Shown: positions 45,487 to 60,200, counted from the stretch's first letter. The stretch: DNA of 64,000 nt from Allium sativum (GCA_030737875.1 CM060915.1:571128577-571192576); one strand, 5' to 3'. The notes: generated by a model not told the origin, from the letters alone. Translations and numbers: made by a program.

Positions 45487-47519
45487 ATCAATCGATCAAT
45501 CAATCATTGGTTTACGTTTATCACATTCTTTCCAAAATAATGCAGAGCAAGTAAAATATGCATCACTGAAGACCCATGTGCAAAGAAACCTAGTGTACAG
45601 CTCAATTTCTTCATTCAATCTGTAAGAAAACTATTTTTTTTTTTCCTCCTTTCTTTTTCCTTTTTTTGGTTAGTTGTTGGTTCATATAATATGAAACAGT
45701 TGGTGGTGCATTTGATATTTATATATTTGTTTGAATGGAAAGGTTAGTTAAAATGAGTTGTATATTCTTCATTAATCATGTATGCTGTTGGATTTATATA
45801 ATAATAGGAAGAGGGGAGAGATCATGTGATTGGAATAAAAGGAGATGGTTGGTTGGATGTTAGAATCAAATATGTTATTGTGAGTTTGGTGGTGTTGTCT
45901 TTTTTCCTTTGGGATTATTATTGTATGAGTTGTCAGTCTTACCCAACATGAGCTCATGGGCAAATGTCGTGTTTATGATAGACAACACATTTTCATAGCT
46001 TGGTCCCACTGATCAATGATACATCTTAGTTGTCAATTTGAAACACAGAATTGTGGGAGCACTCCAGGCAAGAAGATTAAGAAGCACTTCTATGCCCCAA
46101 GTATTACCAGTTTACCATCTCCTTTTATGAGTTATGATCTCTTTCTTCATCATTACCATTTATTGCAAGGGGAAGACGTGCATTAGTATGTTTTATCTCC
46201 CTGGAATCTCTCATTGCAATGTTGATGTCAGTTGGGTTTTTAATATCTTTTGACATTTCGGTAAATATGATCTTATTTTATTGGAGGTTTTCCTCACAAA
46301 TTCGTAGTCTTTTAAAAAAATCCAACTCATTAGAAGTCTTAATTCAGCGTTCTTCGCTTAAAATTTTATTTTAATCTTGAATTTAAGATGTTGTTTTGCT
46401 ATAGGTAGAAGCCCGAAAATGATCCAAAATCTTTTTGAAAATGACATCGGTAGCAAACAAATCATAGAATAATTTTCACCTTATGATTGCAAATTGACGA
46501 ATGGATGATTTCGACAGGATAAATAAGATGGAGATGCCCATTCGATAGTATGTCGAGTTCCTTTAATACACGTGCACACATATATACATGTATATATATG
46601 TAGAGAGAGATACACACTATTGTAAATTATAAGAAGATAAACAACCATGAGAGAAAGAAAGATGAAATTTTTTATTCATTTCAGATTTAAATAAATAACA
46701 CAATGAAACTATATTTATAGGTATGTCATATAAAACAAAAATTACAATAATGCCCATATAACACTTAGCATATTCACCTTGATAATTTACATATGTTATT
46801 ACACTTCCCTTTGAAACTTATATAATGATTGTTCAGCGTCATCGTTTTCTTATTTACATAAATCTACTTGGTTGATGTAGATGTTGTCTGTTGCCCAACT
46901 AAAAATCTTAATTAGGAAAACTCAATGGAAAAAACTCAAATAGTGAAAAGAGTGCAACTTGTAAAATCATAGAAGTCATATTTAAAGTAGCATTTCTTCT
47001 AAAGAGTTTGATACTACAATATCAATATAATGCCTCAATAAAACCTTTTAAGAAAACTTAGTAGAAAAAATCTTAATGAAAAAAAAGCACAATGATATAT
47101 TTCAATATGTTATTTTAGTACTTTTGATTAATGATAGCTCGTTACAACCTTTCTAAAATGTCCAATGGAAAAAATCCTAGTGAAGGAAAGAATAGTACAA
47201 AATAGTATGTTATATTTTAATAATTTACTGCATCATATGAGTTTGATGCTTCTGGATCAATGTGATGTCTCATTAAAACCTTAATAGAAAAAGCGGTACG
47301 AAAGAGAGTTTGATACTTCCCCTAATTTTCCATTTAAGTTTAAGTTCATGTCTAGGTAATTCAAATATATTGTACTTCTAATCCGTATATGTATAGCATA
47401 GCTTGGACAAACAATAAGAAAATTAAAATCAAAGCACTATAATTCCACTTTGTCTTCTTTTGATGTTCATCTTTTCTTTTATAAATAAATATTTTTCATA
47501 AAATTAATTTTTCAAGATT
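45487..47519. other. 3' flank of the polygalacturonase gene, with a possible old LTR fragment
   Basis: No coding frame is supported. From about 46600 to 47350 the text has loosely repeated phrases such as TCAATAAAACCTTTTAAGAAA and TCATTAAAACCTTAATAGAAA, preceded by GTTTGATACT or GTTTGATGCT. This style is common in decayed plant LTRs, but no edges or target duplications were found. Confidence 0.4.
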
Positions 47520-47524
47520 GTTTC
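47520..47524. repeat. Possible left target-site duplication of Gyp-E1
   Basis: GTTTC before the LTR, against TTTTC at 53531-53535. Four of five bases match. Confidence 0.4.
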
Positions 47525-50500
47525 TGTAACGACCCAATGATTTTCGGCCTCGGAAATCGACATAAATACATTTACCGTAACTCATGCCGATCTTCCAAAC
47601 ACTGAAACACTGGAACGTTATTAGAAAGAATTTAGAGGGTGAGATAAGAAAGAAAGAAATATTAGAATAGAAGAAGAAGAACCTACACAACACAGAATCA
47701 TAGTCTCACATCGCAGCGGAACAAAATATAATACAGGAATAAAGTTTTAATGAGAGCTTTGAATAAAACTTATAATATCATAGTACATCAAAATCTGGAC
47801 AGTTATAATAATCTGTCCTCATATACAACACACAGCGGAATAGTAGCTATATAATATCATACGTCTGAACTCTTCCAGCTCGTCTCTTCACAGCATTCGA
47901 TAACAAGAACCTGTAGACCCTAGGCTAACCCGAGCATTTACAAAACACCGGGTCAGTCTAGTGAACTAGAGTGAGAAAAACACGCACAGTATTAAGGGAA
48001 ATCATCCAACTTGATTTTAATATTCAAAATCTTTTCAAAAGAAAAGGATAATCGTAAGACCAAATCCACACATAAATACGGACGGTTTTTACCTTACGAT
48101 AACCCAAAACATTTTTGAAATCAATATCTTTTCTGATATTATAATAGTGTCTAAATACAAGTAAATATCAATCTAGCGGAACACTTGCGTCTCACGCTCC
48201 ACATATATTGTATACAATCAAAACCGCAGGCGCTTATTGGAGATTGGATTCCAACTATGACAGGGTATGGGACCACCTGCCGATAGTGTATCTCTAGAGT
48301 CGAATACACTGGGTTCAACAAGAACGTCTTGCAACCCGACCATCGCATGACCGACCACTCATTTCGCTTGAGTGTATCGAATGTATATCACCAACGGTTG
48401 GGCTCAAACCACCGTTTCCCGAAAAGGGACAGCATCAAAATAGATTAAAGAAGCAAAAGGATTTTCTCTAGATAGGTGATTATACACCCTAATGGGAGCG
48501 ACCCACATAGCCATGCTGCCTGCCCGATTTTTGTCATTTCCCGGTTGATGAGGCTTGAGGTTTGAATTCCCTTTTTTGAAACATCTAGTCACCATCCACT
48601 TTGAATGCCGCATCGTCAGATTCGCCAGATATCACTAATTGACATCCACAGAAATACTCTAGTTATTTGGCTAGAGAAAAACCATTTCTCCGCCATCAAC
48701 CATAGTACGTTTGAAGAAATAACCGTACGTAATTCCTTTGGAAATACTCTGTCAGACATCCGTCCATACAAGTCATCCGGGAACAGGATGAACTGAAGGT
48801 ACTCTCCTACTGCATCCAATATAAGAATCACCCCATGGATCAGAAGCGAGAAGTCATTGCAATCCGTAGATTCCAACCACGACAGAACCACAGTACATCT
48901 TTGGCTGCAGACCGAAGATTATTAGCAGTTCTTCCGCTTATGAAAATCTACAGTCTTCAATGCTCCATCTCGATCACCTTCTGATATCTTCATGTATTTG
49001 TTGGTCGGAATGGTTTTCGAATATAAATTTGATCCCGGTCTTTCCACCAACAATCGTATTGGACAGATTTGATAGTCGGTTATTTAACTATCAAAATAAA
49101 CAGTGATTCAATCATGAACATCCAATGAGTTCACTAGTTCCGTATTTAGCATCAATTGGCCTTTTAATTAAAACAAATGTAAATTTTAAAACTCTTAAAT
49201 GTATCGATATCATGAATATAGTTTTTCGCTTCTTTATTTATCATAAGATTATTCCTTTAAACAAATTCACTTTTACCTATCCAGTTTGCTATTTTCATTT
49301 TCAAAACATTAGCCTCATTATTATCTAATATTGGGGAAATCAATTCAACTTATTTAATCGTAAAAACAACATTTCACAATACCTTTTATTCATTACTTGA
49401 AACAAAATCCATTCTTATTCTTATATAATAAAACTCGACTTTATATTTTTTCCAACTCGGAAATGTCGTTATATTTTCGCACAACCCTTTTTATTTTCCT
49501 TTTACTTTGGAATACTCGTTATATATATATATATATATATATATATGTTTAATTTCCAAATCTTCATTAAAAATGTTGCGTTATTATTTCTCTAATGAAA
49601 TAATAAATCATTAGTATCCTCTTTTACCATTACAACTAATATCACCTTCAGATTATCCTGATGTCGTTCAAGTTGGGGTATTTTAATTACCTCTCAGACC
49701 TTGATCAACAACGTTTATATCTTAAGATGGATACCAATTGTAATCCAAAAGCCGATACTTCATTCTAATACTAATACAAATCCCCATTTTACTATTTTAT
49801 TCAAAATACAGCTTCATACAACCTTCTTATCTCTTTGAAAACCTCCTTCTCGGATATAATATTATCCCTTAATTTACTAATTAAGTAATTCCTTATAAAG
49901 CACCACTTTTTAACCTTTACCTTTTTAAACAATTCCATTTCATAATTCGGATTTGTTTATCAAATCCTATGATCCACTTCTTTACCCAAATTCCAATTAG
50001 TTCTCACTTTAAATTAATTACTAATTAATATGAATAATTCCCTTTAATTGATTTCTTAGCAAAACAATTATCCAAATTAACTGTTAGATTAATTTCTCTT
50101 CACTTGTTTTTAAATCTGACTGACATCGGAATTTACTTTATAAATTCAATTAATTATAAATTAATTAATTAAATAATAAATATATATTTCCCTTTTTATA
50201 ATCTTTTATTCAAAATAATATATTTCAAAATCTATTTCCAATGATAAAATAAATTTTATAAGTTTCAATACTATCAATCCACCTGACGGTAAATCAATAT
50301 AAACAAAACAATTTATTCATAGGCCATTTACTGCCGATTACTCAACCAATATTGCCCATTGGTTAAAACAAAACACAGGTTGACTTTGCAGTCAATGATC
50401 ACAAATCAAATCAATCACCCAATCATGACAGTTCATATTATGATAATATGAAAATAAATAATATGTTTGAGGAATCCCGTTGGATCCCTCCAACCTGTTC

Positions 50501-51662
50501 TTCCCTGTATTCAAAATGGTTAGCTTAAATCAGATCATGCAATCACATTTAACTGATAATAAATAATGACCATTAAACAAAACAATTCAATCAGTTCAAA
50601 CAATTCAAACCATTAAACACGTTTATAAATAAACGTGACCAATAGGGTAAGATACCTCCATTGGATCAAATTGTTAAATAACAATTTGGTATTTCACTGA
50701 AATTAAATATTGTTTAATTTCATCAGTTAAATCAACAAATAAATATATAACTAGCAACAGTCAACCATCAGCAATCAGAGCACACAAAATAAAAACCCAA
50801 TTTATATAAAATATAAATGGGAAGAATTGAGTGAGTTTAACTCACCTTGATTTGAATTCGTCGATAATAGTTCGTTTTTAGTCAAATTAAACAGACGTTT
50901 AATTCAACTAAAATTTCCAGTTGTTTCCGATCCGGACTAGACCTGCTCCATCTCGAAGTTCTCGTCTCTACGGTTCCAAGGAAACTGACCGTGCTTGAAT
51001 CTGATAACGTGTGCGCACGATATGAATTTATAAAGTAATTTAAGTATTTAAACCTGGATGTATATTTAAACTTAAATTTATTAATTAAATTGGGCCTTTA
51101 CCTTCAACAGCCGGCCCTAACCCAACCCACTATCTCTTTAAAACCCTCTGATCGGATTTCCCAAACCCCATTTCACAAATCGTCGCCTCTACCAACTATC
51201 TCTCATCCGAAAATTGAAACCCCTAATCCCCTTTTTCTTTGTCCTCGGCCAAATCGGCTTAGCTGCATCGTACCCCTCCTACACAACCACGCTCCGGCCA
51301 CCCCTCTTTGCCTTCCATCTTATGCCACTCCGCCAAACTCCTAACTCCTCGACCGCCCTTCGGTAACAATCGCGCCACCCTGATTTTTCTCAGAAATAAA
51401 GGTGATTCCCCTCCACATCTACTGCAGACTTCATAAAATCCAAATTGAGGCCTCCCTCGTACAAATCGACCGAACTCTAGGTCTTCGGCTTCAAACAAAT
51501 CCGTCTAAAAGCACACAAGGCTGATGAAGGTGAATTCGCAAGATTCAGATAAGTATTTCGTAAATTATTAGCTATGTATGATCTTATTTTGATTTATGAT
51601 ATGGTCTATTTTTGGTTTTTTCACTGCTTACATTCGTATGGTTCATGAAATCATTGTGTGAT

Positions 51663-51709
<47 letters not shown>

Positions 51710-52699
51710 GCGGATGATAAAGATAGAATCAATGTCAAAATCAAATGGTGAAACCATAGGTTTTATCTTTGCTGTGATATTCCTTTTCATTTCAGCTAAA
51801 GATATGCGATCGAACTATGGTACTGGTTGCGTGATTATGCAGGGAAATATGAAGATTTTGTGTTGAACTGTAATATACCAGTCTGTTCATACAGTGATCG
51901 ATTTTAGGTGAGGCTATGACTTGTATATTCTATACAGATATTTGAAAACTGTAGATTCTGATTTTGTATGGATTTTTAAATGTACAGTACGGTCTTGTTT
52001 TAATTTTGTATATAAATCTACTATATAAAAAATATATATATATACATTGATGTAGATTTGATATATGAATATATCAAATTGATTAGCTGTTCATTTACCT
52101 TTCTCTATCTATTTCTGTTTTATTTCAGTTTTTTTCCGATTCATGATTTGTGGAGACTTGATATATGAATACATTTCTGTTTAACTGTTCCCTTTCTCTG
52201 TCTCCTTTCTATTCATATGAATATATGTGTATTATTTCATTAGGCTGTTCATTCCTGGGTATATGGATTCATTTAGCTGTGTATAGATTTGATGTCCTTT
52301 AGTTGTCTATATACATATAGCTGTTTGTACAAAAATATTCATATATTTTGTTTCACTTAGCTGTTCCTGTACAGTTTCTATTTCTTTTCTTTTTTTCAGA
52401 TTTGATATATGCACACACATAACTGTTTGGCTGTGTATATATAGCTGTTCTAGCTATATATTCTAGCTGTTTATTTCTCTTTTGCGATTTGATGTATGAA
52501 TCCGATGTATAAACATGTACAAATTTCTGTTTAGTGATATATGTCTAGCTGTGTATTTAGCTGTTTACTGCTGTTCTTATGGAGAAATTTCTCTTTTCAC
52601 AGTTTCATGTAATGACCAAGGCATGCTGACATTGAATTCTAAAATGAATTCTTATGTTTCTTTGTATTTGCAAACAGGTCGTGCTGTATTAGAATGATT

Positions 52700-52754
<55 letters not shown>

Positions 52755-53530
52755 TGCATGTTATTATCATGTATTCTATTGATCACTTTCCAGTTCTTAT
52801 GGTTACTGTTCGCTGTATTTGTCCTAGTTTTCATCACGTTCATATTGTACGCGTTTTTCCCAGTTTCAGTTTTCAATACATACACGTTCAAGTTTCCTTG
52901 TGCATGCAGCAAAATTTGTTTATGTTGCACGAGTATAAAGTATTCGATTTTTCTTCGTTTTGCCGAACCAAGTGAAATGCTGAAAATATATACGTATACA
53001 TTATATTCAAACAGCCAAACTTACCGTAAATAAATTAATATCATCGTATTATTTAAAACAAACATTTTCTCAATCAGTATAGAATTCAAAAATTCAATAT
53101 TTAAAAATCCTGGTTTTAATGATATTCCATTTGTATAAAAACCCTTTTATATTTATAAATAAATTGTTCTAATTTAAAACCGATTCCATAGCGTCTATTT
53201 AAAATTTTGAATTGGACGTAACTTGAGATTTATAAGCTGAAATCTCGAATTTTCTCTTTCATTAGAAAATTATAACCAACACGGTTCCAACGTTTCTCAT
53301 TTCACAGAAATCCGACTTATATCGGATCCTGTATATCAAAATGAAGTTCAAAACTCCATTTTACGAACTCTCGCGCGATTTCTAGCTCGATTTTATTATA
53401 AATAAATTAACGTTCAAACTTCGTTCTAATAACGATTTAAATATTAAAATCCTTTAATATTTCGTATATAATATTTTTAAAATAATAAATTAAATTAAAT
53501 ATTAGACTATCAAAAATATGGGACGTTACA
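47525..53530 (-). mobile_element. Gyp-E1: 6.0-kb gypsy LTR, probably a solo LTR
   Basis: Starts TGTAACGACCCAATG in the window and ends GGGACGTTACA. The left 3.3 kb (to about 50850) and the last 350 bp align with Gyp-E2, with many substitutions. The middle (about 51000-53150) is largely unlike Gyp-E2. It has a GC-rich stretch at 51090-51500, (TA)n tracts at about 51666-51706 and 52706-52751, and many TAGCTGTT motifs at 52080-52570. No gypsy polypurine motif follows the right edge and no element internal sequence adjoins it, which favours a solo LTR. Confidence 0.7.
51666..51706. repeat. (TA)n microsatellite
   Basis: About 20 TA repeats inside the variable middle of Gyp-E1. A second, longer tract of about 23 repeats is at 52706-52751. 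Confidence 0.9.
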
Positions 53531-53547
53531 TTTTCTTTCAAATATTA
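53531..53547. other. Spacer between Gyp-E1 and LTR-F
   Basis: Seventeen bases, beginning with the possible right target-site duplication TTTTC. Confidence 0.5.
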
Positions 53548-54443
53548 TGTAATAACCCGGAAATCTGAGCCAATTAAAAATTTTTATTTTGGCAATTTTA
53601 GCGAATTTTTATTATTTAAAATGAATTATTTTAAATAATAATGACAAGAAATTTATTTTGAACAAAATTAGAACGTATAAATTTATATAGATCGACGTTA
53701 GAATACAATTATTTATTTTTAATTATAAAAGGAATTGAAAATGGCGCGGTAGTTTGAAATTTCGATTTCAAAGTTCAAATGAATGTACAGGATTCAAAAT
53801 AAACCGGATTTTAGCGAAACCAAAAATATTGGAATCTATTTGAGAATATCTTTCCAACGAATCCGAAAAATCGAAATTTCATAGCGGGGATAAAAAGTTA
53901 TGCCCAGTTGAAAATTCAGAATAGTCGCTATGGAATTCTGGCCCTTAAAAATGGGAATTTTGCAAACGACCTCGGTTTTTGACAAAACCACTTTCGTTGG
54001 ATCAGTGATGTCAAGTTATTGCTAGGTTTCAAAATTCGTAATTTTATGAATCAATATGTGAGCGTGGCAAAGGAAAACGCGTTTGACCAGTTTTAGTTGA
54101 TTTTAATCGACTGGAAAATGACCATTTTTCAAACGGTCTCAGAATTCGACGAAATTAGTTTTTTTAGGACCGTATCATCATTACGAAGCTAGAAAATATT
54201 TTTCTGGAATTTGTTGAGTCAGTATGTGGTCCTGGTAAATTGAAATGTACGTTTAAAATTGAATACATAGATTTAAATTCTAATTTAAACGAAAACGGAT
54301 CGAAACGATCAAATCAGCTTACGATACATATCCCATCGTGTTCGGAATGAGGGTAATTAGCTATGGACGACAGTCGGTTGGTTCGATTTCGAATTCAAAA
54401 GAAAAAGGTACTTTTTGAAAAGAAAATAAATAAATTAAATAAA

Positions 54444-54450
54444 TATATAA
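54444..54450 (+). promoter_or_regulatory. TATA-like box in LTR-F
   Basis: TATATAA followed by a C-run and CTCTCTCCCTCC, the typical context of a transcription start in this kind of LTR. Consensus only. Confidence 0.4.
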
Positions 54451-54484
54451 TACCCCCTTTTTTTCTCTCTCCCTCCACACTCCC

Positions 54485-54948
54485 AAAAACCCGTCGTTTA
54501 AAAAAAAATTATTAGAAAAAACCCGTCGTTTAAAAAAAAATTATTAGAAAAAACCCTAAGATCTAATCGTGCCCCACCCTCCCCCTCCTCGTCGTCCGCC
54601 GCCCTCTCCTATCAGCGCCGCCGCCTCCAACCCCGACACCCCACCTCCTTCCCCGATCTCGATTCTCCCTCTTCGCTACTCCCTCTTCCATTCCAGAAAA
54701 ACCCTCAACGCCCATGAGCCCTAAAACCACCGTGACCTGCCACCATTCCATTACTCCGACCACCGTCGGTCAGCGAAGACGTACCCCGCCACCTCGAGCT
54801 GCGGCCCTCATCCTCCAAGCGTCACCACCCTATCTTGTTTATACGCTGTAAGTTTTTAACTGTTTATTTTAATTTACTTTAAAGTTTTTAACTGTTTATT
54901 TTAATTTACTTTAAAAGTTTTTAACTGTTTATTTTAATTTACTTTAAT
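54485..54948 (+). repeat. Two short tandem arrays in LTR-F
   Basis: At 54485-54548 a 32-bp unit with ACCCGTCGTTTAAA and ATTATTAG is present twice. At about 54851-54948 a unit of 32-33 bp (GTTTTTAACTGTTTATTTTA and then ATTTACTTTAA) is present three times. The GC-rich leader lies between them. Confidence 0.85.
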
Positions 54949-56103
54949 AATCAGTTTTAATGGTTATAAAAATCAGTTTTGTTTTTATAAAAAGGTATTA
55001 TTTTAAATCAATGTTTTATTATGAAGACAACAATATAAAGAAGAGATCATTTAATGTATAAAGTATAGATCCTTGTTCATGAAAAGAAATGAATTTTATA
55101 AATGAAAAGGCTAGATTTTTGTGCATGAAAAGTTAGGATTTTTACTACATAAAGGAATGATTTTTAACGTTATAAAGACTTGATTTTTATTCATATGAAA
55201 GTTATGATCGTTATTTTTATATAAGGAGAAGATATGATTTTCATAATATAAAAATGCGATTTTTATATGAAGAAATTTGAGGTAAAAATATTGTCTTTAT
55301 ATAAGTAGCGAATTAAAAACACGATTTTTATTTGTTTGAATGAAGCAAAAAAAAAAAGGGTTGTAGCAGTATAAAAATAGCGATTTTTAAATATATAAAC
55401 ATCATATTAAAAATGTGATTTTTAATATGAACAGCGTACAGAAGACTGCGTTGGAATGTCAGGCGAATCCCAACTGTTCTGAAGTTTAGAAATAAAACTG
55501 GCGGAGTGGATCCCAAAAGTGAGAACTCCTCACTTTTAATTTATTTTCTAGTTGAAATATATACTAGGATGCAGACGGTGCTTAGCAGCACCCGACACCT
55601 GTTGTCCACAGACCATGGATGACTTGTTTGTTTGATTGCTGTGTTGTGATATTTGATTGTGTGATGTGGAATGAAATAAAATATTTTATAGTTAAAAATA
55701 TAATTTTTAACGTGTATATAAAATAAATATTTATAAAAAAATCGGACGATTTGTTTATGTACACCCATTTGACTGATATTGATTGGAACGATAAATTTTA
55801 CACATTGCCCAACTGCACAAATAAAAATATGTGTTTGTTGATTTAAAACCCCACACGGGTATTGGGAAGATATTTGACGTACACTAATCCCGATTATTTA
55901 GTTGTATGTCAATCGATGGATTGACAGACTGTGTAAGCGTTAATTATTTATATTTAATGCTTATGCAGTTGTGTGGTGCACTCTAGATGATGGTTGATTA
56001 TTTATCGTTGCTATTATATACATGTGTTGTATGAAATCCATATAATTAACATTATATGGTAATTGATTAGGCCTCATTCTAATTTGGAAAATAAAGAATA
56101 TAA

Positions 56104-56201
56104 AAAAATATTCATGTGTTGAATAAAATAAATATTCATGTGTTGAATAAAATAAACATTCATGTGTTGAATAGAAGAAAACATTCATGTGTTGAATAAA
56201 A
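56104..56201 (+). repeat. 24-25-bp tandem array in LTR-F
   Basis: Four units of ATTCATGTGTTGAATA followed by A-rich spacers. Confidence 0.85.
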
Positions 56202-57268
56202 GTCGTGTTGATTAGATTGACGACATTTTGACGTGAACGATATTTATATCGATTTTATTCATTTTTACAATGAATATAGAAAAGGAAGTGATTTCAAAAT
56301 ATAACGTTTTGAAAATATTATCATTTATAGATTAATGATATGGAATATTCAATTTTGATTAGAAATTGAATATGAAGTTGAAATCGTTTTGAAAACGAAT
56401 TTAAAACGATTTATAAAATACGTTTTAAAAGGAAATCGACGAAATATATATAATATATATATTATATATATAGAATGACCTGAATGGAAAGCGCCGCGCC
56501 GTGGTATTTCACAAATTTCGACCATTGACTTCGAATGGATATTACGGGAGATCCGACCGTCGGATTCTCCTAAAACCGGAACCGTTGGTTTTGTATCGAA
56601 AAGAGCTTTCTAACGAATATTAGAAATTAGAAATCTAACGGTTGGATTTGTAATTATGTCCAAATCAAATTTGGAAAAGGTCGATGTAAGTGCAGTTCGA
56701 TGGCCGTTGATGGAAATCAACTGTACGGGCCTTGATAAAATTATTAAAAATAGTAATAATTTGTGTAGAATCATAAGAAATGATTTGTGAAGAATTGGGA
56801 TGAAAAAATCCATATTTGAAAAGATAAAAATAGATTTGTATCGAAATGAACTAGTTTTGAACTAGAATTAAAATCCATTCATTTTTGAAATGAATACATT
56901 GGATTTGAAAGGGTTTTAAAGCAACCAGAATTTCCAATAATTGAATTGGAATGGATTTGAATTGAAATTGTCTGTGGAATATTTCGATGTTGGATTTCGT
57001 GATTATACAGATATTGTTATGGAAATTTGAAAGATATATTTATATCGTTATTTCCAATACGATATTTGTTGGTCGTAGAATTTGATATTGAATATAAGAC
57101 GATATATTTTCTATTCAGAGCCTTGTATTTAAAATCAAATGGGATTTGGGTTTGTCGTGAATGGTGTCTTCGTTAACACTGTTCTTAAACCCAGTTGGGA
57201 AAAAGATTAAATCTTTTTATTTAGATTTAATGAAGTATACCAATTAAATGATATTTAAATGGAATTGA

Positions 57269-60200
57269 TGTAACGACCCAAGGATTTCGGCCCTGGAAAT
57301 CGACATAAATACCTTTACCGTAACTCATGCTGACCCTCCAAGCACCGAAAACACTGGATAGTTATTAGAAAGAAATTAGAGGGTGAGATTAGAAGAAATA
57401 TTAGAATAGAAGAAGAAGAAGAAACAACACAACACAGAGTCTCACATCGCAGCGGAACAAAATATAATACAGAATATAAATCTTTATTGAGAGCTTTAAA
57501 AATACTTACAATCATCAGAGTACATCACACAATGAGACAGTTATAATAACCTGTTCCCATATACAACACATAGCGGAATGGTAGCTATATAATATCATAC
57601 GTCAGAACATCTCCAGCTCGTCTCTGGACTTCCCAACATTCGATAACCTGAACCTGTACACACCGGGCTAACCCGAGCATTTACAAAACATCGGGTCAGT
57701 CTGATAGACCGGACTGAGATAACTCGCACAGTATTAAGGTAAATCATCCAACCATGATTTTAAAATTCAAAATCTTTTCAAAAGAAAAGGGTAATCGTAA
57801 GACCAAATCAACACATAAACACAGACGGTTTTTACCTTACGATAACCCAAAACACTTTTGAAACTAATATCTTTTCAGATATTATAATAATGTCTATATA
57901 CAAGTAATTATCAATATAGTGGAACGCTTGCATCTCACGCTCCACATATATAGTATACAATCAAAAACCGCGACGCTTCTTGGAGATTGGATTCCGACCA
58001 TGACAAGGTATGGGACCAACTGCCGATAATGTATCTCTAGAGGCGAATACACTGGATTCAACAAGAACGTCTTGCAACCCGGCCCACACATGACCGACCA
58101 CTCATTTCGCTTGAGTGTATTGAATGTATATCACCGATAGTTGGGATCAGCATCTGTCTCCCGAAAAGGGACAACATCGAATATAGATTAAAGAAGCGAT
58201 TAGGAATTTCTCTAGATAGGTGATTATACACCCTAATGGGAGCGAACCACATAGTCATGCTGCCTGCCCGATTTTTTCATTTCCCGGTTGATGAGGCTTG
58301 AGGTCAGAGTTTATTTTTGAAACATCAGATCACCATTCACTTGGAATGTCACATCGTCAGATCCGTCAGATATCACTAATTGACGTCCACAAAAGTACTC
58401 TAGTTAGAAGCTAAGAGAACGGCAATTCCCCGCCAACAACTATAGCACGTTTGAAGAAATCAACGTACGTGACCCTTTGGAAATACTCTGTCAGACACAC
58501 GTCCATACAAGTCATCCAGGAACAGGATGAACCGAAGGTGCTCTCCTACCGCATCCAATATAGGAATCACCCCATGGATCAGTTGCGAGAAGTCCTTGCA
58601 ACCGTAGAATCCAACCATGACAGAATCACAACTTATCTCTACTTGCCAGGCAGAGAATATTAGTGGTTCTTCCGTTTATGAAAATCCACGGTCTTCAATG
58701 CTCCATCTCGATCATCTTCTGATATCTTCACGTATTTGTTGGTCGGAATGGTTTTCAAATATAAATTCGATCCCGGTCTTTCCATACCAACAATCGTATT
58801 GGACATGATTTGATAGTCGGTGATATAAATATCAAAATAAATAGTGTTTCAATCATGAAAATCCAATGAGTTCACTGGTTCAGTATTCAGCATCACTTGG
58901 CCTTTTAATTAAACAAATTAATTCACTTCTGCTCAATTAAAACTTCTAACTCTTTAATATTTAGAAATACGATAATTGAATTCTTAATTAATATACCAAT
59001 GTTCTCGACACCATTTTTATAGATTACTTAATAACTTATAACCATGTTCAATTCTCACTAAATTCTCCTTCCAAAAACATTTCAACATCATTCTTTATTA
59101 TTTAAAACGTGGAAAATCCATTCAACTCATTTTTCTTTAAATGGCATTACGTAATATCTTGTATTCCATTCTCGAAACTATAACTAACATTGATTAGTAT
59201 AAAATAAACTAACTTTGCATTTTCTTTACTTTGGACCTCTCGTTACGTGTGTGTGTATATATATATATATATATTCTCCAAATTTCCACCAAACGTTACA
59301 TTATTTCTCTAATGGAAATAATGAACTATCACTAACCTCTTTCACGATTACCAACTAATATCATCTTCAGATAATCCTGATGTCGTTCAAGTTGGGGTAT
59401 TTTATTTACCTCTCAGACCTTGATCAACAACGTTCATATCTTCAGATAAATATGAGGTGTAATCAAAACTAATGTTCCATTCAAAACACATTTTTTCACA
59501 AACTTCCTTATCCTTTGGAAAATCTCTTTCTCGAATATACCATTCTTTCCTAATTCAATACTTAAGTACACCACTCTTAATTCTGCCTCTTTAACCAAAC
59601 TCATTTATAGCTCGGATTTATTTCCAAAATCCTACGACCCACTTCTTTCCCAAATTTCCCGTTTACCAATCTCCTTTCAAAACATATTTAACCCTTATCC
59701 ACTTTGGAAATATTATTTCCCTTTTCCCCTTTTCACTTGATTTCACTTTCACGTAACGTTAATGTAAAATTAACGCTTTACACTTTAAATCTCATTTATA
59801 AACTCTGGCTTATAATAAACCCTTTTATCTCTGAATCTCCGTTTACTTAATTCAACTGATTAAGTAACATTTATTTCGAGCTATTGTATTCGCTTGGAAA
59901 TTTCTTTTTAACTTCATTATAAAAGTTCGGGTTTTAAATATAAAACCCGTTCATAAGTTCGTTTCACCATTTCACTGGATTTCATTTCAACCTCGATTAC
60001 TTTTGAAAAGTAATTTTCTAAATCATTATTAATTAAAATAATAATTTATTTTGATTATTAACTACTTCAGTAGTTAAGTCTTTATTTACCTAAGTAAATG
60101 GTAAATCTCTTTAAAAACCTTATTTAAATTTAAATAGTATCCATTAAACTATTTTAATCGAAACACATCAATTTGATAATCAATTTCAATTCAAACTGGT

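Larger units (their letters stand above)
53548..57268 (+). mobile_element. LTR-F: plus-strand gypsy LTR-like segment, cut by Gyp-E2
   Basis: Starts TGTAATAACCCGG, the sense-strand form of the left edge of Tekay-like LTRs (compare Gyp-C on its own strand, TGTAACAACCCG). TATATAA at 54444-54450 is followed by a CT-rich and then GC-rich leader (54580-54840) containing AAACCCTAAG. No frame codes for a recognisable protein. Around 56480-56700 a second stretch of the same style as the LTR head appears (GCGCCGCGCC, CTTTCTAACGAA, TAATTATGTCC), so two related LTR pieces may be joined. The segment ends where Gyp-E2 begins. Confidence 0.55.

Noticed and set aside
51090..51498. GC-rich stretch with open frames on both strands as a host exon
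   Set aside because: It is in the variable middle of a gypsy LTR, frames have low-complexity Pro/Ser/Arg content, and no splice structure or known domain is seen.
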